NCBI GenBank assembly: GCA_024229615.1
Contig: JAAESG010000231.1
Span: 1 to 44,599, forward strand
DNA from: Gammaproteobacteria bacterium
GTDB taxonomy: Bacteria > Pseudomonadota > Gammaproteobacteria > GCA-001735895
DNA: 44,599 bases
Direction: 5' to 3'
Shown: positions 17,355-26,565 of the stretch, piece after piece
Position numbering within the stretch: position 1 is the first letter of the stretch
Layout of the letters: each line of letters opens with the position of its first letter
Notes under the pieces: generated by a model
What the model was told of the DNA's origin: nothing
The model's database searches: none
Seen by the model: the letters and a program-made list of their open reading frames with translations, nothing else
Position numbers and translations under genes: made by a program

Positions 17355-20300
17355 GCCAGAGATTGAGAATAGAGCAGGGTGGTCGCGTCGATCGCGAACA
17401 GGAAATCCAGTTCAGCTTCAATGGTAAGGCGTATACCGGCCTTGCCGGCGATACGCTTTGCTCGGCGCTGCTCGCCAACGGTGTGCACCTGGTTGGACGC
17501 AGCTGGAAGTATCATCGTCCACGCGGGGTGATGAGTGCCGGTTCGGAAGAGCCAAACGCAATATTCCAGCTGGAGAAGGGCAACCGCACGATTCCGAATG
17601 CACGCGGCACCCAGGTTGAGCTGTACCCGAACCTCAACGCCAGCAGTGTCAATTGCTGGCCCAGCCTCGATTTCGATCTGCTGTCGATCAACAGCAAGTT
17701 CAGCCGTTTGATGCCAGCCGGGTTTTACTACAAGACTTTCATGTGGCCGAAGTCAATGTGGATGAAGTACGAGCATTTTATTCGTAAAGCCTCGGGCCTG
17801 GGTGAAGCTCCGCGCGAGAATGACCCCGATCGCTATGAACATACACATCGGCATTGCGATGTGTTGGTGGTAGGCGGCGGTGTGGCGGGAATGTCGGCGG
17901 CTCTGGCCGCGGGTCGGGCTGGTGCACGTGTGATTATTGCAGACGAGCAATCCGAGTTTGGCGGTTTGACGCTTGCCAGCAAGGCCCAGATCGATTCAGT
18001 CGATGCCTGCCAGTGGATCGAGCAGGCAGTCGCCGAGCTGGAATCCATGCCGGAAGTTACGCTGTTACCGCGCAGCACCGTGTTCGGTTATCATGATTAT
18101 AATTTTCTGACGATCAACCAGCGCCTCAGCGACCACCAACCGATTGCAGCGCGTAGCGGTGGACGCGAGAAACTCTGGCAGGTCAGGGCGCGGCAAGTGG
18201 TATTGGCAACCGGTGCCGCGGAGCGTCCGATGGTATTTGCCAACAACGATCGGCCGGGCATCATGCTGGCTTCGGCCGTGTCCACCTATGCCAATCGCTA
18301 CGCGGTTAAGGCTGGTAGTCGGGCCGTCATTTTCACCAACAATGACAGCGCTTACCAGGCGGCTCTCGATTTAATAGCGGCCGATATCGAGGTGGTTGCT
18401 GTCGTCGATGCGCGTGGTAACTCCGCCAGCGAAATTGCCAACACCGCTCGCGACGCCGGCATTCAGGTGATAAACGGCAGCGTCGTGGTTGACACGGCCG
18501 GACGTAAACATCTGAGTTCGGTTCAGGTCATGCGTTTCTCCGCCGACGGTTCATCGGTTAGCGGCATTACCAAATCTCTGAGTTGCGACTTACTTGCGGT
18601 CTCGGGAGGCTGGAGCCCGGTCGTGCATCTGAACGCCCAATCTGGCGCCAAACCGGTCTGGGATGAAGAAGCCTCGATGTTCCGCCCGGGTGAAACGGCG
18701 CAAGCACAGATTTCGGCTGGTGCGGCAAACGGAACACTCGAGCTGGCCGGATGCTTGCGTGAAGGCGTCGAGGCGGGAAATAGCGCTGCGCAGGCCTGTG
18801 GTTTTGACGCCTCGATGAGCGCCCCGTCCGCCGACAAAATCGATAGCGAGGCTTTGTTGCCACTGTGGACTGCACCGTCACCGTACACGCGCGGACGTGG
18901 TCCCAAGGCCTTTATCGATATGCAAAACGATGTCGGCGTGGCGGATATCGAACTCGCGGTACGTGAAGGTTTTCAATCGGTCGAGCATGTCAAACGCTAC
19001 ACCGCAATGGGTTTCGGTACCGATCAGGGGAAACTGGGCAACATCAATGGCATGGGTGTTCTGTCAACGACACTGGGGCAGACTATTGCTGCAACCGGTA
19101 CCACCACCTATCGACCCAATTATACACCGATCAGTTTCGGCTCGTTTGCGGGACCAAATCTCGGTGAGCATTTGTTCGATCCGGTACGCAAGACCGCGAT
19201 GCATGGCTGGCACGAGGAAAACGGTGCCGAGTTCGAGGACGTAGGACAGTGGAAGCGACCCTGGTATTACCCGAAAGCAGGTGAAGACCTGCATCAGGCG
19301 GTCAATCGGGAATGCCTCGCGGTGCGTGAGGGTGTCGGAATTCTCGATGCGTCGACGCTTGGCAAGATTGAGGTCAGGGGCAAGGATGCGGCTGGATTCC
19401 TCGAAATGATTTATACCAACAACTGGATGAAGCTCGAGGTCGGACAGGGTCGATACGGTTTCATGCTCGGCGAGGATGGCATGGTAATGGACGATGGCGT
19501 GACGATTCGAATCGCCGATGATCATTTCTTCATGCATACCACGACCGGCGGTGCCGCTGGGGTGCTCGCCTGGATGGAACGCTGGTTGCAGACTGAATGG
19601 CCTGAGCTGGAAGTTTTCCTGACCTCGGTCACCGATCACTGGGCGACCGCCGCGGTGGTCGGTCCGAAAAGTCGCGATGTGGTTTCAGCCGTGTGCACGG
19701 GGATTGATTTTTCTGCGCAGGCATTTCCATTCATGGCTTCGAGAGCAGACTCGATCGGTGACGTCGAGTGTCGCGTCAATCGCATCAGTTTCTCGGGCGA
19801 ACTCGCCTACGAGGTCAACATTCCTGCCAATCATGGTCGTTTCATGTGGGAAAAATTGATGCAGGCCGGCGCGCAATTCAATATTACGCCTTATGGCACC
19901 GAGACCATGCACGTGCTACGCGCCGAGAAGGGCTACGTGATCGTTGGGCAGGATACCGATGGATCGGTAACCGTAGATGACCTGGGCCTTGGCTGGGCGC
20001 TCTCGAAAACCAAAGATGATTTCATCGGCAAACGTTCGCTGAGCCGACCGGACACGGTGCGCAAGGACCGTAAGCAACTGGTAGGACTGATGACCGATGA
20101 CCCGCAGACAGTTATCCCGGAGGGTGCGCAACTGGTCGATGATCCAAATGTTCCTCTACCCATACCGATGGTGGGCCATGTCAGTTCGAGCTACTACAGT
20201 GCCTGCTGTGCTCATTCGATCGCAATGGCGCTGGTCAAGGGCGGCCATCATCGAATGGGTGAAACCTTGTACGCTCCGCTTGCCAACGGGCGGGTGATCA

Positions 20301-20359
20301 AGGCGACCATCTGCGAGCCAGTGTTCTACGACAAGGAGGGATCGAAAGCCAATGCCTAG
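17351..20359 (+). CDS. soxA: Sarcosine oxidase, alpha subunit
   Basis: The 1002-residue subunit has three parts. An N-terminal ferredoxin-like domain (about 1-100) contains GRSWKYHRPRGVMSAG. A pyridine nucleotide-disulphide type NAD-binding domain has GGGVAG at 175-180 and a second fold near VVLATGAAERPMVFANNDRPG. A C-terminal GcvT-like THF-binding domain runs from about 620 to 990, ending in a family-typical VFYDKEGSKANA. It takes the methylene group from sarcosine oxidation to form 5,10-methylene-THF. Its length is standard. It overlaps soxD by four bases. Its TAG stop is supplied by bases 2-4 of the dispersed repeat at 20356. Confidence 0.94.
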   Translation: MSQRLRIEQGGRVDREQEIQFSFNGKAYTGLAGDTLCSALLANGVHLVGRSWKYHRPRGVMSAGSEEPNAIFQLEKGNRTIPNARGTQVELYPNLNASSVNCWPSLDFDLLSINSKFSRLMPAGFYYKTFMWPKSMWMKYEHFIRKASGLGEAPRENDPDRYEHTHRHCDVLVVGGGVAGMSAALAAGRAGARVIIADEQSEFGGLTLASKAQIDSVDACQWIEQAVAELESMPEVTLLPRSTVFGYHDYNFLTINQRLSDHQPIAARSGGREKLWQVRARQVVLATGAAERPMVFANNDRPGIMLASAVSTYANRYAVKAGSRAVIFTNNDSAYQAALDLIAADIEVVAVVDARGNSASEIANTARDAGIQVINGSVVVDTAGRKHLSSVQVMRFSADGSSVSGITKSLSCDLLAVSGGWSPVVHLNAQSGAKPVWDEEASMFRPGETAQAQISAGAANGTLELAGCLREGVEAGNSAAQACGFDASMSAPSADKIDSEALLPLWTAPSPYTRGRGPKAFIDMQNDVGVADIELAVREGFQSVEHVKRYTAMGFGTDQGKLGNINGMGVLSTTLGQTIAATGTTTYRPNYTPISFGSFAGPNLGEHLFDPVRKTAMHGWHEENGAEFEDVGQWKRPWYYPKAGEDLHQAVNRECLAVREGVGILDASTLGKIEVRGKDAAGFLEMIYTNNWMKLEVGQGRYGFMLGEDGMVMDDGVTIRIADDHFFMHTTTGGAAGVLAWMERWLQTEWPELEVFLTSVTDHWATAAVVGPKSRDVVSAVCTGIDFSAQAFPFMASRADSIGDVECRVNRISFSGELAYEVNIPANHGRFMWEKLMQAGAQFNITPYGTETMHVLRAEKGYVIVGQDTDGSVTVDDLGLGWALSKTKDDFIGKRSLSRPDTVRKDRKQLVGLMTDDPQTVIPEGAQLVDDPNVPLPIPMVGHVSSSYYSACCAHSIAMALVKGGHHRMGETLYAPLANGRVIKATICEPVFYDKEGSKANA

Positions 20360-20379
20360 CCCGCATTTCTCACCACCTT
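20356..20379 (+). repeat. Half copy of the CTAGCCCGCAT dispersed repeat
   Basis: These 24 bases are identical to 42864-42887, the left arm of a long hairpin, and include the soxA stop codon. No inverted right arm follows here; instead there is a 15-base direct repeat (TATATGCGCTCTG at 20383, TATACGCGCTCTG at 20398). Confidence 0.8.
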
Positions 20380-20430
20380 CTGTATATGCGCTCTGGTTAT
20401 ACGCGCTCTGCTTGTCTGAGGTACGCATAA

Positions 20431-21009
20431 ATGTCTGATCTATTTCAACAGGAAAGCCCGCTGGTACAGATCGAGTATGCCGAGCCTGCTGGGGCCGCTC
20501 CGAGCATTGAAGAAAAACCTTTACTGGGTTATCTCAATTTACGTGGATGCCCGGATCACACCGGGTTTCTGGCCGCCTGCTTAAAGGTACTGGGTTGCGA
20601 GCCACCGACCGAGCCGAATACCCTCGTCGTATCGGGTGATTATCGAATTTACTGGCTGGGTCCGGATGAATGGCTGGTTATTACTCCAGTGGACCAACAA
20701 GTACAGTTACAGCAGAAATTACTCAAGGCACTCAAGAAAGTGTTCTCTTCAGTGGTCGATAATTCGAGCGGCTTGACCATGCTCCACATCACTGGAAACA
20801 ACGCGGCGGCCTTGCTCGCCAGTGATTGTCCGCTCGATCTGCATGCACGCGAATTCAAGCCGGGCCAGTGTGCGCAGACGCGTCTTGCCAGGGCGGGCAT
20901 GACGATCTCACCGCTGGCGGACGGCACCGGTTTCGAGGTGATTATTCGCCGCAGTTTTGCAGATTATCTGATGCAGTGGTTGCAGGAGGCTGCGAAAGCC
21001 TTCGAGTAG
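20431..21009 (+). CDS. soxG: Sarcosine oxidase, gamma subunit
   Basis: The 192-residue subunit matches the SoxG family: LGYLNLRGCPDHTGFLAA near 32-49, the WLGPDEWLVIT motif near 75-85, VDNSSGLTMLHITG near 109-122, and a C-terminal FEVIIRRSFADYLMQWLQEAAKAFE region. SoxG is a small structural subunit with a GcvT-like fold. It lies 71 bases after soxA, the longest gap in the operon, filled by the repeat. GAGG is about ten bases before the ATG. A hairpin follows the stop. No glyA, folD or purU gene accompanies the operon, although these often do. Confidence 0.92.
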   Translation: MSDLFQQESPLVQIEYAEPAGAAPSIEEKPLLGYLNLRGCPDHTGFLAACLKVLGCEPPTEPNTLVVSGDYRIYWLGPDEWLVITPVDQQVQLQQKLLKALKKVFSSVVDNSSGLTMLHITGNNAAALLASDCPLDLHAREFKPGQCAQTRLARAGMTISPLADGTGFEVIIRRSFADYLMQWLQEAAKAFE

Positions 21010-21040
21010 GCGCCTGTTCGGGCCAAGTTTACGCAAATAA

Positions 21041-21073
21041 TAAGGGAACTCTGCAAAATGCAGAAACCCCTTA
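21041..21073 (+). terminator. Bulged hairpin after soxG
   Basis: TAAGGG (21041-21046) pairs with CCCTTA (21068-21073) and an inner CTGCA-AAA-TGCAG stem closes the loop. It starts 32 bases after the soxG stop and is followed by AGTTT. Probable operon end, moderate strength. Confidence 0.5.
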
Positions 21074-21122
21074 AGTTTCTACTTGAAACTAACCGGATTA
21101 TGGCTAACCATGTTCGGCAATT

Positions 21123-21752
21123 ATGTATTACGGTGAAAAACTCAATAGCATCAGCCATCTGGTCGGCGCTGCGCTGGCCCTGATTGCCCTTGGAGCCTTG
21201 CTGACCGTCGGCTTACAATCACGCGACCCCTGGATCATTTCCAGTTTCAGTCTGTTTGGTGTCACCCTGGTGTTGCTCTACACCATGTCGACGCTTTACC
21301 ACAGCTTCCATCCACCGAAACTTAAAAATCTGTTCCAATTGCTCGATCACGTCGCGATCTACCTGTTGATTGCCGGTACCTACACACCTTACATGCTGGT
21401 CAGCCTGCGCGATGGCAACGGCCTTCTGATCATGATCATCATCTGGCTTCTAGCCCTGGTGGGTATTTTGACCGAGATTTTTTTATCCGGTCGTGCCGTC
21501 AAGGTCGGACAGATGATCATTTATCTCGGCATGGGCTGGGCCTGTTCTTTTGACATTGCCGGCATTAAAGCCGCGCTTCCTGAGGCTGGTTTGTGGTGGT
21601 TGACGGCTGGGGGAATCGCTTATACCGGCGGTGTCGTATTTTACCTTCTCGACATGATGAATCGGCTAAACCATGCCCATGGCATCTGGCATTTTTTTGT
21701 ATTGGCTGGGTCTACCTGCCACTTCGTTTCAGTGATTGGATACGTCCGTTAG
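21123..21752 (+). CDS. trhA: Hemolysin III family membrane protein (TrhA/YqfA, PAQR-like)
   Basis: The 209-residue protein has seven predicted membrane segments and the conserved polar residues of the family: NSISHLVGA near the start, STLYHSFHP, LDHVAIYLLIAGTYTPY, and a terminal HGIWHFFVLAGSTCHF with the metal-type histidines. E. coli YqfA (TrhA) belongs here and is tied to membrane energy homeostasis under unsaturated fatty acid exposure; the haemolysin name is historical. The start ATG at 21123 gives the usual YGEKLNSISH opening, although the ribosome site is weak. It follows the sox operon by 113 bases with a hairpin between, so it is probably separate. Confidence 0.88.
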   Translation: MYYGEKLNSISHLVGAALALIALGALLTVGLQSRDPWIISSFSLFGVTLVLLYTMSTLYHSFHPPKLKNLFQLLDHVAIYLLIAGTYTPYMLVSLRDGNGLLIMIIIWLLALVGILTEIFLSGRAVKVGQMIIYLGMGWACSFDIAGIKAALPEAGLWWLTAGGIAYTGGVVFYLLDMMNRLNHAHGIWHFFVLAGSTCHFVSVIGYVR

Positions 21753-21795
21753 CCGGTCATCTTCTGAGCCGTGTTTTAGCCGGTGTCGGGGTACA

Positions 21796-21816
21796 CTAGC
21801 CCGCATATTGCAAACC
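21796..21816 (+). repeat. CTAGCCCGCATATTGCA-type repeat fragment
   Basis: It shares the first 11 bases (CTAGCCCGCAT) with the repeat at 20356 and 42864, and about 16 of 21 positions with 44552-44572, all on the plus strand. It lies 43 bases after the trhA stop. This could be a second subfamily of the same repeat. Confidence 0.4.
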
Positions 21817-22008
21817 TGGCGGTACTCCCCTGGCGGTTTTTCGCCGTTGTGAATCAAATTAATCTACTTTACCGAGCTTCCAGATCGTTGTTATGAAATT
21901 GATTCGAGCGGCAGAGCCAGGCAGTGTTTTGTCGAAACCGTGACAGATGAAGAGTTGGCTAAATCGGACTAACATGAGTCTGAAATAATTTGACGGCCTG
22001 ACCTCGCT

Positions 22009-22873
22009 ATGAAAATTGTCTCATACAACATTCACTATGCCATCGGTAAAGACAATCACTACGATCTTGGACGCGTAGCCGATTCGGTTCGTGGCGCCGA
22101 TATTATTGCGTTGCAAGAGGTCGAACGACACTACGGTCTGCCGGACGGACCCCGCCAACCCGAAGACATCGCGGACATGCTGCCTGAGTATTACTGGATT
22201 TTTGATGCTTCCTTCGATATCGATGGCAGCCAGAAACGTGCGGACGGGACGATTCTCAACCGACGACGCCAACACGGACAGATGCTGCTCAGCCGCTGGC
22301 CGATCCTGAGCAAGCGTTACCATCTATTACCGCGTTTGAACATTGAGTCTGAATTCAATATGCAGATGGGCGTGCTGGAAGCTGTGATTGACACAGCCAT
22401 CGGCGAGTTGCGGTTATACGATGTTCATTTTGGTTCGGTTTCAAGTGAGGAACGCCAGCTTCAGGCGGGTTTCGTGGTGGCGTTGGTGCGCGATGCCCCG
22501 GAACAGGGCGGTGCGTGGACCGGCCCGGTTTCTGCAGTCGCCGAGCGGGACTGGTCCGTCGGAATGAAACAACCGCCGATGCCGATGGATGCGATAGTTC
22601 TGGGTGACTTCAACATGCAGCCCTGAGTACGAAATCATCGCCACAGCAACGACAAGCTCGGACGAATTCCTGCTGACCGATATCTGGGCGCAGAAAAATC
22701 CGGGTGCCGGGGTGCTGACCTGGCATCCCAATCCGGGTCGACCCGACGATGAGGAAAGTGCACTGCTCGATTATTGCTTTCTGACCCCGCAACTGGTCAG
22801 CCGCAGCAAGGCGTCCTGGGTGGATGAAGCAGCGGATGGCTCCGATCATCAACCACTTTGGACCGAGTTTTGA
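22009..22873 (+). pseudogene. Endonuclease/exonuclease/phosphatase family gene split by a frameshift
   Basis: The first frame (22009-22626) holds the N-terminal active-site half: SYNIHYAIG with Asn7, LQEVE with Glu37, LRLYDVHFGS, and the metal motif GDFNM. It ends in TGA just after GDFNMQP. The second half continues in the next frame, beginning SPEYEIIA near 22624 and running to 22873 through LTDIWAQKNPGAGVLTWHP, LLDYCFLTP and the catalytic SDHQPL. Joined, it is a full-length EEP phosphodiesterase (DNase, sphingomyelinase or phosphoinositide phosphatase-like) of about 288 residues. No slippery heptamer is seen, so I read it as a one- or two-base indel: a recent pseudogene or a sequence error. 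Confidence 0.8.
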
Positions 22874-23219
22874 AATTCACCGGCATCCTGTGCTTCACCC
22901 ACCGGTCGGGTTGCACCCGGGAAGATTAAAGTTGGGTTCATACCAGACAATACAATAGTGGCTTGTAATCAAGCCTGGTGACTTTTCTAGTGACCACGGG
23001 TTCTGCTTTTTAAGCAGAGGTGATGCGTCAACGCTGTATATTTACGTCCTGCAGTTTAGCGTATAGTCCACCTACATTATGATCCGGTCGGCGTTGACGC
23101 GAAATGCATGGTCAGTCAGATAAGAATAAGAAAATCAGCTACTGTGATTCAGGTAGCGAGTGAATCCGGCTCCAGCAATTGGCTAACCGGTTGAATTATA
23201 TGTCTCATTGCACTTTAAA
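22874..23219. other. 346-base gap
   Basis: No gene seen. It contains a small hairpin TCTGCTT-TTT-AAGCAGA at 23002-23018 that does not belong to a recognisable tRNA. It presumably holds the promoter of the MFS gene. Confidence 0.5.
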
Positions 23220-24443
23220 ATGCTAGTCGACTACTGGCGCTTTGCTCGATCGAACGCGCGATTCCTCGGCTTCGGATTTTTTCTAGCTTTTCTTTCCAGT
23301 GCCGGGCAGACCTATGTCATCGGTGTGTTTGGTCCCCAGATCCAGGCCGATTTTGGACTCGATACCGGTAGTTGGGGGCGGATCTACATGTTCGGTACAC
23401 TCGCCTCAGCGATTGTAATCAATTGGAGCGGTTCGCTGATCGATCGGCTCGACCTGCGCCTGTTTACTGGCCTGGTTCTGCTCGGTCTCTGCGCTGCCTG
23501 CCTGGTGATGGGGTCGGTGACTTCGCCGCTGTTGCTGGTGTTCGCCATTTTCCTGTTGCGCCAGTTCGGTCAGGGGCTGAGCAGCCATGCCAGTATTACC
23601 TCGGTGGCGCGTTATTACGATAACGATCGTGGCAAGGCGATTGCACTGGCGGCGATGGGTTACGCTCTTGGTGAGGCGATCTTGCCGGTCGCCGGTTTAC
23701 TCGCTTCGCAACTCTGGGGTTGGCGGCATACGTTTCAAATTGTCGCGGTCGTCGTGCTTACCTCGATCCTGCCGGTCATGTGGCTGCTGAAAGGTCACGC
23801 CCAACGCCATGCGTCGCATCGGGCTGCGCTCGAAAAAAGAGCCGCAGAAGGCGGTGGATGGGGTGACTATAACCGTCTTCAAATGCTTTCCGAACGGCGC
23901 TTCTACTACCTGCTACCCGCGATGATCGCCACTCCGATGATCGGTACTGCGTTGTTCTTTTTCCCGGCCGAGATCGCACAGGCTAAAAACTGGAGCAGTT
24001 TCTGGGTAACCGGGAATTACTGGCTTTACTCGATGGTGTCGGTTGTAACCACGGTTTACTCCGGGGTGCTCATCGATCGTTTCAGCGCGAGGCGAGTTTT
24101 ACCCTTCTTTCTGCTGCCGTTGGGGCTTGCGCTGGTCGTAATCAACCTGTCCGATCATGTCTACCTGGTATGGCCCTTTCTGTTGCTACAGGGGATTACA
24201 TCCGGTCTTTATTTTACCGGCTTGAGCGCGCTATGGGCTGAACTCTATGGCGCCAGGCATCTGGGTGCAATCAAGTCGCTGACCAATGCGGTGATGGTAT
24301 TTTCTTCCGCCCTGGGCCCGGCGGCTGTCGGCAGTTTGCTGGAATGGGGGGTTTCCTTCGTCGCGATTACGCTGATGCTCGCCGGTTTCTGTGTTGTTGC
24401 GACCCTGATGCTGGTTCACGCACTGCGAATTCCGAGCCGTTGA
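23220..24443 (+). CDS. Major facilitator superfamily transporter
   Basis: The product of about 407 residues has twelve predicted membrane segments in two six-helix halves, split by a charged loop (GHAQRHASHRAALEKRAAEGGGWGDY). GSLIDRLDLR and GVLIDRFSARR are the cytoplasmic loop 2-3 and 8-9 motifs. The N-terminal LSSAGQTYVIGVFGPQIQADFGLDTGSWGRIY opening is seen in MFS proteins of the oxalate/monocarboxylate type. The substrate is unknown. I choose the ATG at 23220 over a TTG at 23208; neither has a good ribosome site. Its 3' end overlaps the convergent BKACE gene by 28 bases, leaving no room for a terminator between them. Confidence 0.85.
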   Translation: MLVDYWRFARSNARFLGFGFFLAFLSSAGQTYVIGVFGPQIQADFGLDTGSWGRIYMFGTLASAIVINWSGSLIDRLDLRLFTGLVLLGLCAACLVMGSVTSPLLLVFAIFLLRQFGQGLSSHASITSVARYYDNDRGKAIALAAMGYALGEAILPVAGLLASQLWGWRHTFQIVAVVVLTSILPVMWLLKGHAQRHASHRAALEKRAAEGGGWGDYNRLQMLSERRFYYLLPAMIATPMIGTALFFFPAEIAQAKNWSSFWVTGNYWLYSMVSVVTTVYSGVLIDRFSARRVLPFFLLPLGLALVVINLSDHVYLVWPFLLLQGITSGLYFTGLSALWAELYGARHLGAIKSLTNAVMVFSSALGPAAVGSLLEWGVSFVAITLMLAGFCVVATLMLVHALRIPSR

Positions 24444-25237
24444 CGCGCCGCTTCGGATGTCGCCGCGGCGAAGTCATTCTGTCGTAAAGCTGCCACCAGA
24501 CTTTCAACCAGACTGGCGGTGTTTGATGCTATGTTGCCGTTGGGCAGGTACAAATTATTTTCAAAGCCGATACGGGCGTTGCCGCCGGCTTCGATCGCGC
24601 GCATCACGCATTGTTGCTCCTTGTGACCAAAGGCGCAGGTAAACCAGTCAAGTTGGCTCAGGTCATATTGTAGAAACGAATCCAGGTCCGTGGGATCGGA
24701 CTGGAAATTGACGTTGTAGCGTCCGAGCACGAAGAGCACGCAACGATGCCCGGCTGGAATCACACCGCACTGCCGATAATCGAGGAATTGTTGGAGTTCA
24801 TCAGCCGAGTAAACGATATGCTGAATATGAACCTCGTGTTCATCGCACCACGCGAAATACTGTTGTGCGTAGTCGGGCTTTTCGAAGCTGGAACTGATTT
24901 CGCGTAGGCTTATACTCGCCATTTGCGGAACCACGGCCTGAATGCAGGCTATCTGTTGCTCGGGTGTATAAATTCCAACGGCTTCCGATGTCACCTGTAT
25001 CAGCATACCAGGGACCCGGACTGCCATTTCAGCGATCAATTCACGATATAGTCCGGCATCCAGCACGTGTTCATCGTTGCTGCCGCGAACGTGGGCGTGC
25101 AGTGCGCTGGCTCCCGCGGCGTGACAAAGCGCGGCTTCGCTAACCGTATCTTCGATCGAAACCGGCAGGGTGGCGTGGTCGCGTTTGGTCTTGCGGGCGC
25201 CATTCGGCGCCACCATGACGATGACATCGCGCGTCAT
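24416..25237 (-). CDS. BKACE family beta-keto acid cleavage enzyme (DUF849)
   Basis: The 273-residue TIM-barrel protein has the family zinc motif HAHVR (His47, His49, Arg51), an N-terminal APNGARK/LPVSIEDT segment, and GFENNLYLPNG near 224-234 with the catalytic-type Glu. BKACE enzymes condense a beta-keto acid with acetyl-CoA and cleave it to acetoacetate plus a new CoA thioester; known members act on 3-keto-5-aminohexanoate, dehydrocarnitine and others. It is last in the 14-gene cluster and overlaps the aminotransferase gene by four bases. This coupling suggests that the aminotransferase or a dehydrogenase supplies its keto substrate. The substrate class is not readable from the sequence. 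Confidence 0.85.
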   Translation of the reverse strand: MTRDVIVMVAPNGARKTKRDHATLPVSIEDTVSEAALCHAAGASALHAHVRGSNDEHVLDAGLYRELIAEMAVRVPGMLIQVTSEAVGIYTPEQQIACIQAVVPQMASISLREISSSFEKPDYAQQYFAWCDEHEVHIQHIVYSADELQQFLDYRQCGVIPAGHRCVLFVLGRYNVNFQSDPTDLDSFLQYDLSQLDWFTCAFGHKEQQCVMRAIEAGGNARIGFENNLYLPNGNIASNTASLVESLVAALRQNDFAAATSEAARQRLGIRSA

Positions 25238-26562
25238 AGACTGCGAAGTGTGGATTTGAGCGTCTTGTCGAGCTTGTTCACGAGTTCATCGATATGCTCA
25301 AGCTCGATGATGAAAGGCGGTGCCAGTAGCACATGGTCGCCTTGCTGACCGTCGATGGTGCCACCCATCGGATAGCAGATCAGGCCGGCGTCGAATGCCA
25401 GTTGCTTGAATTTTTTATGAAATCCGAGTTGCGGCGGGAAGGCTGCCTTGCTGTCCCGGTCACGCACAAATTCGAGCCCGAAAAACAGGCCCCGACCACG
25501 GATGTCGCCGATATTCGGGTGATCACCGAACTTGTCGAGTAGTGCCTTGTGCAGGCGCACCCCCTGTGCGAGGACGCGGTCGAGCACGCGACGATCCATA
25601 ATCTTTTGTACGACCGCGTGTGCGGCGGCGCAGGCAACGGGATGGCCGATATAAGTGTGCCCATGCTGGAAGAAGCCGGAGCCTTGTTCAATCGCCCGGT
25701 ATATCTGGTCGCTGCAAAGCATCGCTCCAATCGGCTGGTAGCCTGCGCCAAGACCTTTTGCGATGGTCATGATGTCCGGGGCGATACCATCCTGGTCGCA
25801 GGCATAGAGGCTGCCGGTGCGCCCCATGCCGCACATGACTTCGTCGAGGATCAGTAGTAAACCATATTGATTACAGATTTCGCGAATGCGCTTGAAATAA
25901 CCTTCGACTGCGGGCACGGCACCGAGCGTTGCACCGACCACCGGTTCGGCGATAAACGCCATGACCTGGTCTTCGCCGAGACGTAGAATTTCTGTTTCGA
26001 GTTCGTTAGCGACCCGTTGCCCGTAGTCAAACTCGGATTCATCCGGTTGCTGGTCGCGATATTTATAGCAAGGAGCAATATGCGTGGTTTCGATCATCAG
26101 CGGTGAAAACGGTTCGCGTCGCCACAGGTTGCCACCGGCGGCGAGTGCGCCGAGGGTGTTACCGTGATAAGACTGCCGACGCGAGATGAGGCGGTGCCGC
26201 GAGGGTTGCCCGATCTCGATAAAATATTGGCGAGCGAGTTTGATTGCGGCTTCGACGGCTTCCGATCCACCCGAAACAAAGTAGGCCCGATCGAGTGCGC
26301 CCGGGGCTTCCTTGATCAGTAGCTCGGCCAGGGCTTCGGCCGGGACACTGCTGAAAAATCCGGTATGCGCGAATTCCAGACGCTCGAGCTGAGTGGTTAT
26401 CGCTTCGGTGATTCTGGGATCGTTATGACCGAGGCAGGATACCGCGGCACCACCAGAAGCATCGAGATAACGCTTGCCGGTAAGGTCGATAATATAGACG
26501 CCGTCGCCCTGTACCGCGAGCGGTTGGCTGCCCTTGCAATTACGTGGAAAAACGTTACTCAT
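25234..26562 (-). CDS. Class III PLP aminotransferase
   Basis: The 442-residue protein has the fold-type I, class III features: SGGSEAVEAAIKLARQY near 97-113 (phosphate cup), LDEVMCGMGRTG with Asp240, the PLP lysine Lys269 in TIAKGLGAGYQPIGA, and a C-terminal RGRGLFFGLEFV block. Such enzymes move omega- or beta-amino groups, usually to pyruvate or 2-oxoglutarate. It starts three bases after the FAD-GcvT gene and ends overlapping BKACE by four bases, so the three are translationally linked. It is a plausible source of a beta-keto or semialdehyde product for BKACE. It could also act on a beta-alanine or GABA-like compound. Confidence 0.9.
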   Translation of the reverse strand: MSNVFPRNCKGSQPLAVQGDGVYIIDLTGKRYLDASGGAAVSCLGHNDPRITEAITTQLERLEFAHTGFFSSVPAEALAELLIKEAPGALDRAYFVSGGSEAVEAAIKLARQYFIEIGQPSRHRLISRRQSYHGNTLGALAAGGNLWRREPFSPLMIETTHIAPCYKYRDQQPDESEFDYGQRVANELETEILRLGEDQVMAFIAEPVVGATLGAVPAVEGYFKRIREICNQYGLLLILDEVMCGMGRTGSLYACDQDGIAPDIMTIAKGLGAGYQPIGAMLCSDQIYRAIEQGSGFFQHGHTYIGHPVACAAAHAVVQKIMDRRVLDRVLAQGVRLHKALLDKFGDHPNIGDIRGRGLFFGLEFVRDRDSKAAFPPQLGFHKKFKQLAFDAGLICYPMGGTIDGQQGDHVLLAPPFIIELEHIDELVNKLDKTLKSTLRSL

Positions 26563-26565
26563 TTT

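Noticed and set aside
22600-22640. Programmed ribosomal frameshift in the EEP gene
   Set aside because: No slippery heptamer or downstream pseudoknot is evident; a simple indel is more likely.
23002-23018. Possible tRNA-like anticodon arm
   Set aside because: Only a single 7-bp hairpin; no acceptor, D or T arms around it.
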